The notes below the pieces were generated by a model. The model searched no databases. It was not told where the DNA came from and was given only the letters and a program-made list of their open reading frames with translations. The position numbers and the translations under genes are program-made. Positions 1 through 8,165 of a stretch of 64,000 bases of DNA are shown piece after piece (within the stretch, counting starts at the first letter, position 1; every line of letters begins with the position of its first letter). The DNA lies in contig NZ_JAGIPX010000005.1 of the NCBI RefSeq assembly GCF_017814945.1, positions 124,001 to 188,000 of the forward strand. Reading direction: 5' to 3'. The stretch is from Paraburkholderia sp. LEh10. GTDB taxonomy: Bacteria > Pseudomonadota > Gammaproteobacteria > Burkholderiales > Burkholderiaceae.

Positions 1-791
1 CCCCACGTGGCGCGCAGCAGCCGCGCCTGCTCTTCCGACATGTTGCCGGGCGTCGTCAGTGCGAAGTCGGGCCGTGCGCCATTCGAGAAGAACCGCGCAC
101 TGTACTCTGCCGCCGCGATCGACGTGCCGACGGCCTGCCGCGCTGCGTAGGTGATAGGGCTCGGGCTGCGGATGCCGTCATAGCCGAGGCTCGGGACATG
201 GATGATGTCAGCCGGGTGCAGCACGTACTCGGCACCGACCAGCGGCTGCACGCGATACCAGAGACTGCCTTCGCTGTCGCGGAAAGGCTGCACACGCAAC
301 GGATGGTGCGCCTTGATCGACGACACCGAGCTGCTGCGGAACGATGGCCGCACGATCTCGGCGAAACAGTCGCCATAGAAAAGCCGCGAGGCAACCATGT
401 ACTCCCAGAACACGGCCGCCGATACGTCCGGCTCGGGCTGCTCGTTCAGCAGCCACCAGTACGGGTGCTCGATGCGCGAGCGGCCGGTCGGCGTGCGCTC
501 GTAGACGGGCATCGGCAGCGTCGAGATCGCGCCTGCGATCAGTGCAACGCACGCGTATACCGCGGAGACCTTCATCGCGGTCGTCTCATTGACGACAGGC
601 CCGGCGTTGCTCACTGCGCCGCCGCCGATGATGTTCGCCAGTTCCTGAACCGTGAGGCTTTGCCGCGTCTCGTTCAGGTTGTTGATGCGCCCCGTCGTTT
701 CCGGCCCATGCTGTGCACGCCAGGCATTCAGCACGACAGATCCCGGCACGCGGGCCAGCGCCTGTGCGTTCTTGAATGCTTGTTCGCTCAT
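1..791 (-). CDS. Phage portal protein (HK97 type), C-terminus off the window
   Basis: The reading frame is open from an ATG at 789-791 to the left edge, so only about the first 263 residues are seen. The N-terminal region contains MKVSAVYACVALIAGAIS, followed by LPMPVYERTP, the signature start of HK97-family portals. These form the dodecameric ring through which DNA enters the procapsid. The start overlaps the terminase stop as ATGA, implying translational coupling and the usual terS-terL-portal order. What lies further left (protease, capsid) is not visible. Confidence 0.88.
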   Translation of the reverse strand, partial: MSEQAFKNAQALARVPGSVVLNAWRAQHGPETTGRINNLNETRQSLTVQELANIIGGGAVSNAGPVVNETTAMKVSAVYACVALIAGAISTLPMPVYERTPTGRSRIEHPYWWLLNEQPEPDVSAAVFWEYMVASRLFYGDCFAEIVRPSFRSSSVSSIKAHHPLRVQPFRDSEGSLWYRVQPLVGAEYVLHPADIIHVPSLGYDGIRSPSPITYAARQAVGTSIAAAEYSARFFSNGARPDFALTTPGNMSEEQARLLRATW

Positions 792-2443
792 AAGATAACG
801 ATCCCGGGTGTTGGTGCTGCCTGCGGGTTAAGACTCATCAGGTTGACGGCGTTGAATGTCGCCATCAGCGGGTCGATCTTTGCCGTCCCGCTTGCCTGCT
901 TCGTGATCAGGATGGCGTTGCCGCGCGGCTCGACCTTCGCGTTGCCAACGCACCACGCCATCATTGGCTGGCCGCCGTGGGTCAGCGCGCCCTCCGCGAG
1001 CTTGCGCTCGGTCGTCTTTATGGCGCCGCCCAGCTTCCAGCCCTGCGAGATGCCGAGAATCTTTTCCTCGGGCACTTCCATCTCGACGAGCGCGTCGAGC
1101 ACGCCACCGATTCCGCCCGGGTCGATGCCGACCTTGTCCAGCATGCCCGAGGCCTCGACCTCCGCGACGTAGCCGGCCAGCTCGTGCACGTCGTCGCCGA
1201 TGTTCTCGACGAGCGTCAGGTGTCCGTCTTTCGCGAAGTCGTTGAAGCGCGCGGCCTCGGCCTTGCGGCGCTCGAGCACGGAGGGATGCGCCCATGCGTG
1301 CGTCCACAACAGCCACTTGCCGGTCACCTTCTCGCGACCCAGCACGGCAAGCCCGAGCAGGTCGTCCAGACCGCCGCCGTCGATGCCGACGTCGATGATC
1401 TCCGAGCGCTCAATCAGCTCGGTGAGCGACAGCGCGGTGCCTGCCTGCTGCTCCCAGAAGTCCGCACCAGCCCACCGGTCAGAGCGCAGCGCGAGGCCGA
1501 TCTCCACATTTGCGTGCTTGGCGAGGAAGCCGCGAAACGACTCTTCGCCCTCGGTCTGCGCCTTCTTGAACTCCCGCTCGAGGAACTCCTGATCGACCGA
1601 GAAGCCGAGATTCGGGTTGACCATTCCGAGGTTTTCGACGAGCAGGTGCTGCTTGCTGGCCACCATCTCCGGCGGGTGCTCGAAGATCACGGGAACAAAT
1701 CGCTTGTCTTCGATTTTCCCGTCGCGCACGGCACGCGCGTATTGAAGCTTCTGCCGGAATACGCCCGCCGGCGGATCGTCGGACTGCGTCGTCAGATAGA
1801 TGACGAAGCCTTCGGGGCGCGACGCCAAGCCGCCGATCGCCTCGCGCAGCATGTTCTCGGCGTTCGGCTGTTTACCGAAGAGCCAAAGCTCGTCTACGAG
1901 GGTGCCGACGCTCTTCTTACCGCCGACCGTGTTTGAGTCTGCCGCGACGACCTTCAGCGTCGCGCTGGTGCCGCGATGCGTGATCGTCTTGATGTGGGTC
2001 TGGACCTGCAGCAGGTCGTCCAGATCCTCATCGTGCTTCACCATGTCCCGACTGGGGCTGAAGCTGTTCTGCGCCACTTCAATTGTCGGCGCCAGAATGG
2101 CGAACTCTGCCGACTGGCGCCAGTTCATGATGACCGCAGTCATCATGATCCCCGCTGCAATTGTCGATTTCGAGTTCTTCTTCGGCAGGCAGATAAACCA
2201 CTCGGTGATCAGCCTCCGACCCGATTCCGCGTCATATGCGCCAAAAATCGAGGCGACCAGGTCGAACACCCATTCCGCGCACGACTCACCGAAGGTCGGG
2301 CTGCCCGGTGCGTCGACGATCTTGAGCTGCTTGAAGACGGCGAGCGCCTGCTCGGCCATCTCGGGAAAGATCGGCGGCGGAATGATGGACTCGCCGCGCT
2401 TGAGCCGTTCGGCCCAGTCGACGCAGCTCGTCTTCCATTCCAT
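788..2443 (-). CDS. terL: Phage terminase large subunit
   Basis: A 551-residue packaging motor ATPase/nuclease. A deviant Walker A, LPKKNSKST, sits near residues 86-94 and a Walker B-like TLVDEL near 181-186. The C-terminal nuclease half has Asp-containing strands (VGIDGGGLDD and GIDPGGIGG) and a conserved KIDPLMATFNAV segment. Length is normal for the Terminase_1 family found in HK97-like phages. It starts 4 bp after the small subunit stop and overlaps the portal start, so the three form one late-operon unit. The enzyme would cut concatemers and pump DNA into the prohead. No disruption is seen. Confidence 0.95.
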   Translation of the reverse strand: MEWKTSCVDWAERLKRGESIIPPPIFPEMAEQALAVFKQLKIVDAPGSPTFGESCAEWVFDLVASIFGAYDAESGRRLITEWFICLPKKNSKSTIAAGIMMTAVIMNWRQSAEFAILAPTIEVAQNSFSPSRDMVKHDEDLDDLLQVQTHIKTITHRGTSATLKVVAADSNTVGGKKSVGTLVDELWLFGKQPNAENMLREAIGGLASRPEGFVIYLTTQSDDPPAGVFRQKLQYARAVRDGKIEDKRFVPVIFEHPPEMVASKQHLLVENLGMVNPNLGFSVDQEFLEREFKKAQTEGEESFRGFLAKHANVEIGLALRSDRWAGADFWEQQAGTALSLTELIERSEIIDVGIDGGGLDDLLGLAVLGREKVTGKWLLWTHAWAHPSVLERRKAEAARFNDFAKDGHLTLVENIGDDVHELAGYVAEVEASGMLDKVGIDPGGIGGVLDALVEMEVPEEKILGISQGWKLGGAIKTTERKLAEGALTHGGQPMMAWCVGNAKVEPRGNAILITKQASGTAKIDPLMATFNAVNLMSLNPQAAPTPGIVIL

Positions 2444-2447
2444 GCGA

Positions 2448-2942
2448 TCACTTCCTGTTGTTGACCACCAGCTTCGGCGGTGCGGTCACCGCGAATTTGT
2501 TCGCAGCCTTCTTCGCCGCGTCTGCTTGCGCGTCCTTCTTCCCGCCTTCGCCGAGCTTCTGGTGGACGAAAGGCATAAGCGTCTTCGCCGCGTCGATCCG
2601 CAGCTTCGGCTCGGTCATCGGATCGTTCATCGCGGCCAGAAGGAAGGCCTTCGGGTCGTCAAACGACAGAATCGCGTTGAGATCAAATCCGGCCGAGACG
2701 GCCGCCTTCGTCACCGCGTCTTTTCCGGGCATCTCCGGCTTCGCCGCCGCGCGCGATTTCTTCGCGGGCGGCTTCTTGCGGCACCGCGCGAGGTAGGCGA
2801 CGACGTCCTTGTCTTTAACAAGCCGCGAGCCTGCCGCCGACGCTGTCGCCGCGCTGTATCCCGCCTCGATTGCCGCGTCCTTATTGGACTTCCCGGCGAT
2901 AACAGCGTCAGCGAACCGCTGCTTCTTCACTGTTAAAGCCAT
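2448..2942 (-). CDS. terS: Phage terminase small subunit
   Basis: 164 residues. The N-terminus (MALTVKKQRFADAVIAGKSN, then DAAIEAGYS and a SRLVKDKDVVAYL segment) is the helix-turn-helix DNA-recognition region of the Terminase_2 family, which binds the packaging site and hands DNA to TerL. The middle part (AILSFDDPKAFLLAAMND, EPKLRIDAAKTLMPFVHQK) fits the oligomerisation core. A longer in-frame upstream extension exists, but the ATG at 2940-2942 is preceded by a GGGAG Shine-Dalgarno and starts at the family's usual position, so it was chosen. It lies 4 bp upstream of terL. Confidence 0.9.
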   Translation of the reverse strand: MALTVKKQRFADAVIAGKSNKDAAIEAGYSAATASAAGSRLVKDKDVVAYLARCRKKPPAKKSRAAAKPEMPGKDAVTKAAVSAGFDLNAILSFDDPKAFLLAAMNDPMTEPKLRIDAAKTLMPFVHQKLGEGGKKDAQADAAKKAANKFAVTAPPKLVVNNRK

Positions 2943-3091
2943 TAACACGATCTCCCATGGGGAAATAATCTGTGCGTGGGATACCGATCGGTTTCGGCCG
3001 CCTCGGCCGCCCAGACTTTCGACCCGCCCCTGGGGTGGGTCGCCTCGACATCTGCTTTTGGAGCCGTCAGGCGCTCTCACGACGGGCCGCT

Positions 3092-3409
3092 TCACCGCCC
3101 GGCACGTGCGCCGGCCTCTGCCGCTGTCTTCGCCTTGTGGCACGCGTCGCACAGCGGTTGCAGGTTCGCGTCATCATTGCTGCCGCCCCGCTCGAGCGGT
3201 ATGACGTGGTCGATCTGGTCGCGGCTCGCCATCCAGAGCCGACCGCAGCCAGCGCACCGATGACCATGAGCCAGCGCGACACGCTGGCGCGTCTTCATCC
3301 ACGTGCTGCCACGGACGCGCTCGGTCGTACCGGCCTTCACCTCGAGCGTCTTCACGCGGCTCGCGGTGAGCGTCTGCAGTCTCGGCTTCAGCGTCGTGAG
3401 CCTGCTCAT
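3092..3409 (-). CDS. HNH endonuclease next to terminase
   Basis: 105 residues from the ATG at 3407-3409. The C-terminal half carries a compact HNH fold: CAGC, then DQIDHVIPLERGGSND, then NLQPLCDACHKAKT, with the paired Cys forming a structural zinc site and D-H...N...H the metal/catalytic residues. Genes of this type immediately upstream of terS-terL in HK97-like phages work with terminase in cutting packaging DNA (established for several phages; inferred here). An in-frame extension upstream to 3640 looks non-coding and overlaps a separate plus-strand ORF. Confidence 0.85.
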   Translation of the reverse strand: MSRLTTLKPRLQTLTASRVKTLEVKAGTTERVRGSTWMKTRQRVALAHGHRCAGCGRLWMASRDQIDHVIPLERGGSNDDANLQPLCDACHKAKTAAEAGARAGR

Positions 3410-3493
3410 CGTGTATTCCACGCTCTGCCAGCGGCACGGCGCGTTTCCGAGAAGCAATCCATAATGCGAGTCCGCAACGATGGGGGATGCACG

Positions 3494-3673
3494 ATGGCAG
3501 TAAAGGAACGCGTGCTCGCTGAGTGCGCCATATGCGGCAATAGGTTCATGCGTCCGCTGACCTTCGCCAACAGGCGAGAATTCGGTACTAGATCGACGAA
3601 GGCACAGTGCCCGAAATGCGGAAGCGTTCTCACCTACCATAAGACCAAGCCGGCCGATGGAAGAGCCCGATAG
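3494..3673 (+). CDS. Small zinc-ribbon protein
   Basis: 59 residues with two CxxC knuckles (CAIC near residue 11 and CPKC near 39), an ordinary four-cysteine zinc ribbon. A GGGGG-rich segment lies just before the ATG. It is transcribed opposite to the surrounding late genes and sits between the HNH gene and the terminator of the Crp/Fnr gene, which suits a small accessory gene. No function can be assigned; a regulatory or nuclease-modulating role would be guesswork. The spacing of the Cys pairs is the main argument that it is real. Confidence 0.5.
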   Translation: MAVKERVLAECAICGNRFMRPLTFANRREFGTRSTKAQCPKCGSVLTYHKTKPADGRAR

Positions 3674-3711
3674 TCCGCAGAAGCCACAACGTCACTTCTA
3701 CAGCGGATAGC

Positions 3712-3744
3712 AAAAAGCCCGCTCGGCTTTCGCTTAGCGGGCTT
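3712..3744 (-). terminator. Rho-independent terminator after the Crp/Fnr-like gene
   Basis: A hairpin with AAGCCCGCT / AGCGGGCTT arms ends in five T on the minus strand. It lies about 50 bp after the stop of the gene at 3793. A near copy is at 4889-4922. Confidence 0.85.
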
Positions 3745-3792
3745 CGGGCGCACAACCGTCTCAAGCAGGAACTATCGCGACTCGCGTGTTTG

Positions 3793-4485
3793 TCAATCAG
3801 GCCGCAATCCGGCGGCAATCCTTTGTAGCCTCGCGACATCGCGAATGCGTAAGCGCCGCCCCATCCGAATGATGATCGCATCGGTTTCGAGTGCCTTGAG
3901 CACCCGTGATACGGTCTCGCGGCTCACTTGAGCCAATGCTGCCATCGTCGCCTGATCCGGAATCTCAACTGCTGGCCATTCGCCTGCCACCTGTTCGCTC
4001 AGTCTGGAAGCGATAACTGCGGCGACGCGAGCGTTGGCGCGTGGTGCACTTGATTTCTCTACACGCTGTGCCAATGCCATATATTCAGCCGCGAGCTGTT
4101 CGCTAACAGAATGCATGAACGATGGAGATCGTAGGAGAAGGCGGACATGTGTGCGACTCAAACTCGCGACCGTGCTCGGTGCTGTCGCAGTAACACTAAA
4201 TGGCAGCGGAGCCTGCTGGATGATTGGCGCCATACCGATGGCTTGTCCACGGCCAAGTGTGCAAATTGGAGTTTCGCGGCCGTCGACTGACGCGATGAAA
4301 GCACGTAGTTCTCCCTCGAGCAACATGTGCAACGCGGAGTTTTCATCGCTGGCAAACGCGACCTGCGCGCCTACCTTTATGCGAACTACGCGCACCCATT
4401 CGAGGATGCACTTCCATTCTCCATCGGTACTGGCCGCAAGCAGTTTTTGTTCTTTCAGTAACCTATTAAGCGCTTCTTCTTTCAT
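3793..4485 (-). CDS. Crp/Fnr-family transcriptional regulator carried by the prophage
   Basis: 230 residues from the ATG at 4483-4485, chosen over an ATG eight codons upstream because AGAAGG lies 5 nt before it. Residues roughly 15-130 form a cNMP-binding-type beta-roll (ALHMLLEGELRAFI, GRGQAIGMAPII). The C-terminal winged helix has the recognition helix VSRETVSRVLKAL. No FNR-type N-terminal Cys cluster is seen, and the cyclic-nucleotide pocket looks degenerate, so the ligand is unknown. The gene stands alone between two near-identical terminators in a phage late region: the layout of a moron, a host-modifying gene expressed in the lysogen. The DNA is less GC-rich than the phage genes around it. 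Confidence 0.85.
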   Translation of the reverse strand: MKEEALNRLLKEQKLLAASTDGEWKCILEWVRVVRIKVGAQVAFASDENSALHMLLEGELRAFIASVDGRETPICTLGRGQAIGMAPIIQQAPLPFSVTATAPSTVASLSRTHVRLLLRSPSFMHSVSEQLAAEYMALAQRVEKSSAPRANARVAAVIASRLSEQVAGEWPAVEIPDQATMAALAQVSRETVSRVLKALETDAIIIRMGRRLRIRDVARLQRIAAGLRPD

Positions 4486-4888
4486 TTTTCCTTCTCGTGC
4501 GTCAAGCATTTGACACGATTAGAAGCGCTTTGCTACGGAGGTCGTTTCGACACCATGTGTCGAAAAATAGATCAAGGCCGATTCCATAAAGCCCGGATCT
4601 ATAAGCCATGCATGCCCGAAGCGACGTTGTGCGCATTATTCTCGCGTGGCCATGCTTCGTACAGCAGCAGTTGGCTCAGAATTCAGCGCAGCAGATGCGA
4701 AGCATGACGCGATGCATGACGTCCACGCGCTAGATCAGCAAGCGGTCGTCGTCCGACGGCTTGCGCTCGGCAATCGTCACGATCAACCCGGTCTCGAAAA
4801 TTATCGAGATTTATATTTGCATTGAAAATTCGGGTCAACTCTCTCGTTACTGCATAACAGAGGCGGGCCAAGGTGGCGCCTGAAATGC
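4486..4888. other. Upstream region of the Crp/Fnr-like gene, no convincing gene
   Basis: About 400 bp, comparatively AT-rich, between the regulator start and the next terminator. Short ORFs exist on both strands (for example 4510-4707 and 4683-4871), but none has a Shine-Dalgarno or a recognisable protein pattern. It probably holds the promoter of the regulator gene and two inverted repeats, 4501-4514 (GTCAA-N4-TTGAC) and 4545-4565. Confidence 0.5.
4545..4565. promoter_or_regulatory. Perfect inverted repeat upstream of the Crp/Fnr-like gene
   Basis: TTTCGACAC-CAT-GTGTCGAAA, 9-bp perfect arms, about 60 bp upstream of the regulator start. The size and spacing suit a dimeric regulator, so autoregulation is a reasonable inference. 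It does not match the classical CRP or FNR box. Confidence 0.5.
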
Positions 4889-4922
4889 AAAAAGCCCGCC
4901 TAGCTTTCGCTTAGCGGGCTTT
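4889..4922 (-). terminator. Rho-independent terminator after the Q-like gene
   Basis: Hairpin with AAGCCCGCC / AGCGGGCTT arms followed on the minus strand by TTTTT. Arms, loop and tail are almost the same as at 3712-3744. It closes the early transcript and, if the gene at 4980 is a Q factor, is a natural target for antitermination. Confidence 0.85.
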
Positions 4923-4979
4923 GTGCGCACGATCGGTACGGTATCTGAAAACGGATGATATGGCGGTGTTTTCCGCCAG

Positions 4980-5564
4980 TCAAGCATTTCGTGAGACGAG
5001 CATGCCGATGTTGTCGAGTCGTTCGGCAAATGCAGTCAGTCCGTCTTTCTCAAGATCCTTGATGAAATCACGGATCAACTTGACATAGCGCTCAGCAGTT
5101 CGCTTGCTGCCGATGCCCTCATCCTTCGCGATGTCGATCGGGCTTTCGATGTCCTTTTCGCCGAAGTACTTCTTAATGACGGCCACTCGGAACGCCCTCA
5201 CAGGCAGCACGACAGGATGTACGCGCGCAATGTGATCAGCTAGTTGGCTCACCGCCTCTTCGAACACCGGATTCGCTCGCCAGCCACGGCAGCACGAGCG
5301 ACGGCAGTCGCACCGTTCGCGCCGCGATAGACGGCCGGTCACGAGCACGGCGATCTGCCAGTAATCGATGCGTTGCAGCTCTGCGAACACCATGCCCGCC
5401 TGCCCGGCGCCGTCCAGCCCGACCAGGCCGCGACCGCTGCCCTGCGCACCACGCTGCAGGATCTTCCCCATCGCCGACATTGCGTACTGCTGGCTCGAGT
5501 AGTTGCACGCGAAGACGATCGCTTCCTGCGCGCTCTTGAAGATGCCTTCGTGCTTGATTTCCAT
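4980..5564 (-). CDS. Candidate late-gene antitermination protein (Q-like)
   Basis: 194 residues from the ATG at 5562-5564, which has AAAGG upstream. The centre holds a cysteine cluster (CDCRRSCCRGW, Cys 85, 87, 91, 92) resembling the zinc motif of phage antitermination proteins. The C-terminal part (GSKRTAERYVKLIRDFI) looks like a DNA-binding helical pair. Position supports the idea: it is the last gene of the early minus-strand operon and is separated from HNH-terminase by terminators, as Q is from late genes in lambdoid phages. Family membership is inferred from motif and synteny, not certain. An in-frame extension to 5639 lacks a Shine-Dalgarno. Confidence 0.5.
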   Translation of the reverse strand: MEIKHEGIFKSAQEAIVFACNYSSQQYAMSAMGKILQRGAQGSGRGLVGLDGAGQAGMVFAELQRIDYWQIAVLVTGRLSRRERCDCRRSCCRGWRANPVFEEAVSQLADHIARVHPVVLPVRAFRVAVIKKYFGEKDIESPIDIAKDEGIGSKRTAERYVKLIRDFIKDLEKDGLTAFAERLDNIGMLVSRNA

Positions 5565-5593
5565 ATTTGCCTTTTTGTTATCCGTTCGGCCGA

Positions 5594-5842
5594 TCAGTCC
5601 GCCATGACATAGAAGTTGATGCCCCAATGGAGTAACCATTCGACGAGCGAATTGCGCAGCTCGGGCACGCGTGGAAATGGATACTCAATTTGCCGCTGCT
5701 TGCCTACCTCGCACTGACCGACCAGCGGGCAGCCATCGAAATAGATCAACGTGATGCTGGCGTTATCGTCGAGGCGCTGGACCGATGTCTCGCGTAGCTG
5801 GAGCGGCACGTCTTCGACGTTGACGTATGCGAATGCGCTCAT
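5594..5842 (-). CDS. Small phage protein of unknown function
   Basis: 82 residues, not recognised. Composition is ordinary for a folded cytoplasmic protein, with a hydrophobic strand (ITLIYFDGCPLVG) and a helical C-terminus (ELRNSLVEWLLHWGINFYVM). The ATG overlaps the preceding gene's stop as ATGA, so it is translated as part of the early operon. Its end lies 29 bp before the Q-like gene. Confidence 0.7.
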   Translation of the reverse strand: MSAFAYVNVEDVPLQLRETSVQRLDDNASITLIYFDGCPLVGQCEVGKQRQIEYPFPRVPELRNSLVEWLLHWGINFYVMAD

Positions 5843-6141
5843 GGCCTATCCCTCACGTCCCATTCAAGATCGCCGCTCGCGAGGAACGGCTGCAATGACT
5901 TCCAGTTGTGCGCCACGACAACCTCAACCGTGTACGTGCCGTCCGGGTTGAAGCGCGTCGCAGTCGCGTCGACGCTGTACTTCTCTGGCAGATACACATC
6001 GGCGTGAATCCACGCGCCTGAAGCCTTGCCGCCGTGCATCGTGTGCTGCGGGCCACGCACGCGCACGACCAGACACTCGAAGGTGTGATAGTTCTCGATC
6101 CATCGCCGCCCCTTCTTGACGGTCGGCAGCGGCATTCTCAC
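5839..6141 (-). CDS. Small phage protein of unknown function, probable GTG start
   Basis: About 100 residues, unrecognised. It contains an aromatic, strand-rich core (FECLVVRVRG, GAWIHADVYLPEKYS, GTYTVEVVVAHNW) suggesting a small beta-rich domain. Two starts are possible: GTG at 6139-6141, which has GAGG six bases upstream, and ATG at 6133-6135, for which that GAGG is too far away. The GTG is preferred. It follows the YbcO-like gene by 8 bp and overlaps the next gene at ATGA. Confidence 0.7.
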   Translation of the reverse strand: MRMPLPTVKKGRRWIENYHTFECLVVRVRGPQHTMHGGKASGAWIHADVYLPEKYSVDATATRFNPDGTYTVEVVVAHNWKSLQPFLASGDLEWDVRDRP

Positions 6142-6149
6142 TACGAGCC

Positions 6150-6608
6150 TCAAGCGGCCTCCTTCATTTGAATCGCCATTTTTTCGGCGCGAATCGGCTC
6201 CCACCATTCGAAAGCTAGATCCCACGCGTCGAATTTTTCCGCACGCGACGCTGCCCCCTGATCTATCCACGCATGGCATCGCGCGCAACCCGGCACAGTG
6301 AAACGATGCTCGGCTTTCTTGCCCATTCCCTTTCCGTGCTTCGCCTGATTCGAATGGCACGGAACTACGGTCGCATCGACAGCCCATAGCCTGCACACAC
6401 CAACGATGCGCAAATAGCACGGCTCGCCCCGGCATGCCGCGAGATACTTCGAGCCTTCCTCGACTGTCGGCTTCTTGATGCGCCGCTTCATCGACGTCTG
6501 CCATTCGCGCTTCTTGCGATCGGCCAGCGCGAACGGCTTCGGCTCTTTGCGCTTGAACGGCGAGCGGGCGAGCGACGTGCGGCGCTGGAGAGGTGCCGAA
6601 CGCTTCAA
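6150..6608 (-). CDS. YbcO-like (DUF1364) HNH-type nuclease
   Basis: 152 residues. A basic N-terminal tail is followed by the family core: GEPCYLRIVGVC, then VVPCHSNQAKHGKGMG, then VPGCARCHAWID. Paired Cys and His residues build a zinc-stabilised beta-beta-alpha-metal nuclease site. DUF1364 proteins such as YbcO occupy the nin-like region of lambdoid phages and act in DNA recombination or cleavage. The gene overlaps the DUF4406 gene by ATGA at its start. The length is slightly above the usual 95-130 residues because of the Lys/Arg-rich N-terminus. Confidence 0.85.
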   Translation of the reverse strand: MKRSAPLQRRTSLARSPFKRKEPKPFALADRKKREWQTSMKRRIKKPTVEEGSKYLAACRGEPCYLRIVGVCRLWAVDATVVPCHSNQAKHGKGMGKKAEHRFTVPGCARCHAWIDQGAASRAEKFDAWDLAFEWWEPIRAEKMAIQMKEAA

Positions 6609-6967
6609 GCGGCCTCCGCTTCCGCGGGCACGAGCACATCGGTATTGAGCACCGGCATGTCACCGACGAGTCCGACGATGTTGCTCGCGGTGTACACGCG
6701 CAAACCGAGCCCTCGCGCGAGGTATTGCTCGATGGATGCGCCCCGCGATTTCGCCCAGCCATCGAGCAGCGCCACGCCATCGCAGTCGACGAGCTGCTTG
6801 ATGTCAGCACGCATGCATTCGAGCCAGCCCGCACTCGGGTTAGCATTGATCTCAGCCGGGTTCACGATCTGAAAGCCAAGGGCGCGCAGGCGCGCGGCCT
6901 CGGCGTGGAATGCCGGAAAGTTCAGGTCGGCATAGCCCGTCATTGGGCCTGCGATATAGAGCTTCAA
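6605..6967 (-). CDS. DUF4406 protein (nucleoside deoxyribosyltransferase-like fold)
   Basis: 120 residues. The start MKLYIAGPMTGYADLNFPAF is the hallmark of DUF4406, related to nucleoside 2-deoxyribosyltransferases. LVDCDGVALLDGWAKSRGASIEQYLARGLG supplies the Asp/Ser/Glu pocket of that fold. It probably acts on nucleotides or their derivatives, but the substrate is unknown for phage members. Both ends overlap neighbouring genes by ATGA. Confidence 0.85.
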   Translation of the reverse strand: MKLYIAGPMTGYADLNFPAFHAEAARLRALGFQIVNPAEINANPSAGWLECMRADIKQLVDCDGVALLDGWAKSRGASIEQYLARGLGLRVYTASNIVGLVGDMPVLNTDVLVPAEAEAA

Positions 6968-7602
6968 GCGGTCACCTGGAGAATTGCGGTTTTGAACGGG
7001 CTATTGCGCAGTCGAGCGCGATCACGTCGACGCCGGCAATTTTCTGCGTTGCTCTTGGCTACAGGCTTCGGGGCGTCCTGCTCTTTGCCGACAAGCCATT
7101 TCGCGGCGAACGTATGGCCGCAGTGCTCCCAGCCAGCGATAAAGAAGCCCTTTCCATGTACGCGCCCCAGCATGTGAACGACACCGGCTTTGGACGCGCC
7201 GATCAGCATCGCGATTTCGCGCGCCGTCAGCGGCAGGCTGTCGTCGAGCACGTTGCGCGCGGCCTGCTCGATCCATGAATACGTCGATCCCGTCGTACCC
7301 TTGAATTTGCCGTTCAGCCCCATACGGAGTGCGCGGCCGTGAATAGCACGCTGAGAGCGCCCGGGCAGTTTTGCGAGAATCTCCTTGATCGGCGTTCCCT
7401 TTCGGTACGCGCGCCGGATGATCCTGTCTTCAACTTCCGTGAACGTCGATGGCGCCGGCAGACTTACGCCGATGCGGATGGCGCGCTGGATGCATGCGCG
7501 GTGAGTGCGCCCTGGCAGCAAATGCAGTTGACGCGACACGTTTCCACGCTTGTACATTTCAGCAAGGATCGCGTCCTGCTCGGGAGTCCATTTGTTCCCC
7601 AT
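6964..7602 (-). CDS. Myb/SANT-like DNA-binding phage protein
   Basis: 212 residues. Two N-terminal repeats of a three-helix type are visible: WTPEQDAILAEMYKRGN with LHLLPGRTHRACIQRAIRIG, then FTEVEDRIIRRAYRKGTP with ILAKLPGRSQRAIHGRALRMG. This spacing of Trp/Phe-led helices followed by an R-x-AIxxRA helix is that of SANT/Myb-like or GcrA-type DNA binders. A third helix-turn-helix-like stretch (LPLTAREIAMLIGASKAGVV) follows, and the C-terminus is basic. A regulatory role in the early operon is likely. ATGA overlap downstream and a one-base overlap upstream keep it in the operon. Confidence 0.75.
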   Translation of the reverse strand: MGNKWTPEQDAILAEMYKRGNVSRQLHLLPGRTHRACIQRAIRIGVSLPAPSTFTEVEDRIIRRAYRKGTPIKEILAKLPGRSQRAIHGRALRMGLNGKFKGTTGSTYSWIEQAARNVLDDSLPLTAREIAMLIGASKAGVVHMLGRVHGKGFFIAGWEHCGHTFAAKWLVGKEQDAPKPVAKSNAENCRRRRDRARLRNSPFKTAILQVTA

Positions 7603-8165
7603 CAGATTTCCTTGATCGTGATGTCGTGCTTGTCGAGCATTTGCTTACGCTTTTGGATGTACGTCCGGTTCTTGCGGGTGGCTTCGGACTTCACATCCTC
7701 GACAACTCGCTTGCCCGTTGCGGTGTCGATGTAGACGAAATCGGCGACATACTTCGACGCGCGCTCCCATTTGCCGTCGTCGCGTTTCTTCCGCTCGGTC
7801 AGGATGAACGGCACCTGCAGTTCGAGATCGCTGATCTGCCCGGCCGCCTGCAACTGGATTAGGTGAAACCAGCGCGAGCGCTCTTTCTCGCTATCGAACT
7901 TGATGCCGTTGTGCTCGCACTTCGTGTTGCGGTACTTCGGCGGCTTCTTCGCCTTTGCCATGCACAGCGACGGCGCTTGCGCGGCGAACGGATCGTCGGC
8001 GTAAAAATCGTCGAGCGCACTGGATTGCGGCGGCACGCCCGTCTTCTCGTAGATGCGGCGCTGGGCGGTCGTCATCGTCGGGCGGCTGTCGTCGCGCACG
8101 CGCGCCGTACCCACCGTCGTCGTCCCGGCCGGAACCACCATCGGCCATGCCGCGCGCTTCGTCAT
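7602..8165 (-). CDS. DUF1064 phage endonuclease-like protein
   Basis: 187 residues. The recognisable part begins around residue 75: KYRNTKCEHNGIKFDSEKER, then LQAAGQISDLELQVPFILTE and YVADFVYIDTATGKRVVEDVK. This is the DUF1064 pattern, a PD-(D/E)xK-type fold whose catalytic residues would be the E of FDSEKE, the D of VADF, and E-D-V-K. An internal ATG at residue 69 would give a more usual length. The longer form is kept because its ATG overlaps the upstream methylase stop as ATGA. Members are thought to act in phage recombination or resolution. Confidence 0.8.
   Translation of the reverse strand: MTKRAAWPMVVPAGTTTVGTARVRDDSRPTMTTAQRRIYEKTGVPPQSSALDDFYADDPFAAQAPSLCMAKAKKPPKYRNTKCEHNGIKFDSEKERSRWFHLIQLQAAGQISDLELQVPFILTERKKRDDGKWERASKYVADFVYIDTATGKRVVEDVKSEATRKNRTYIQKRKQMLDKHDITIKEI

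Noticed and set aside
788..3152. Several long plus-strand frames over the terminase genes and an extended terminase small-subunit start at 3152
   Set aside because: Plus frames are antisense shadows; the extension is Arg/Gly-rich, has no Shine-Dalgarno and covers the HNH gene end.
4683..5029. Two short minus-strand ORFs over the terminator at 4889
   Set aside because: They cross a strong terminator and lack ribosome-binding sites.
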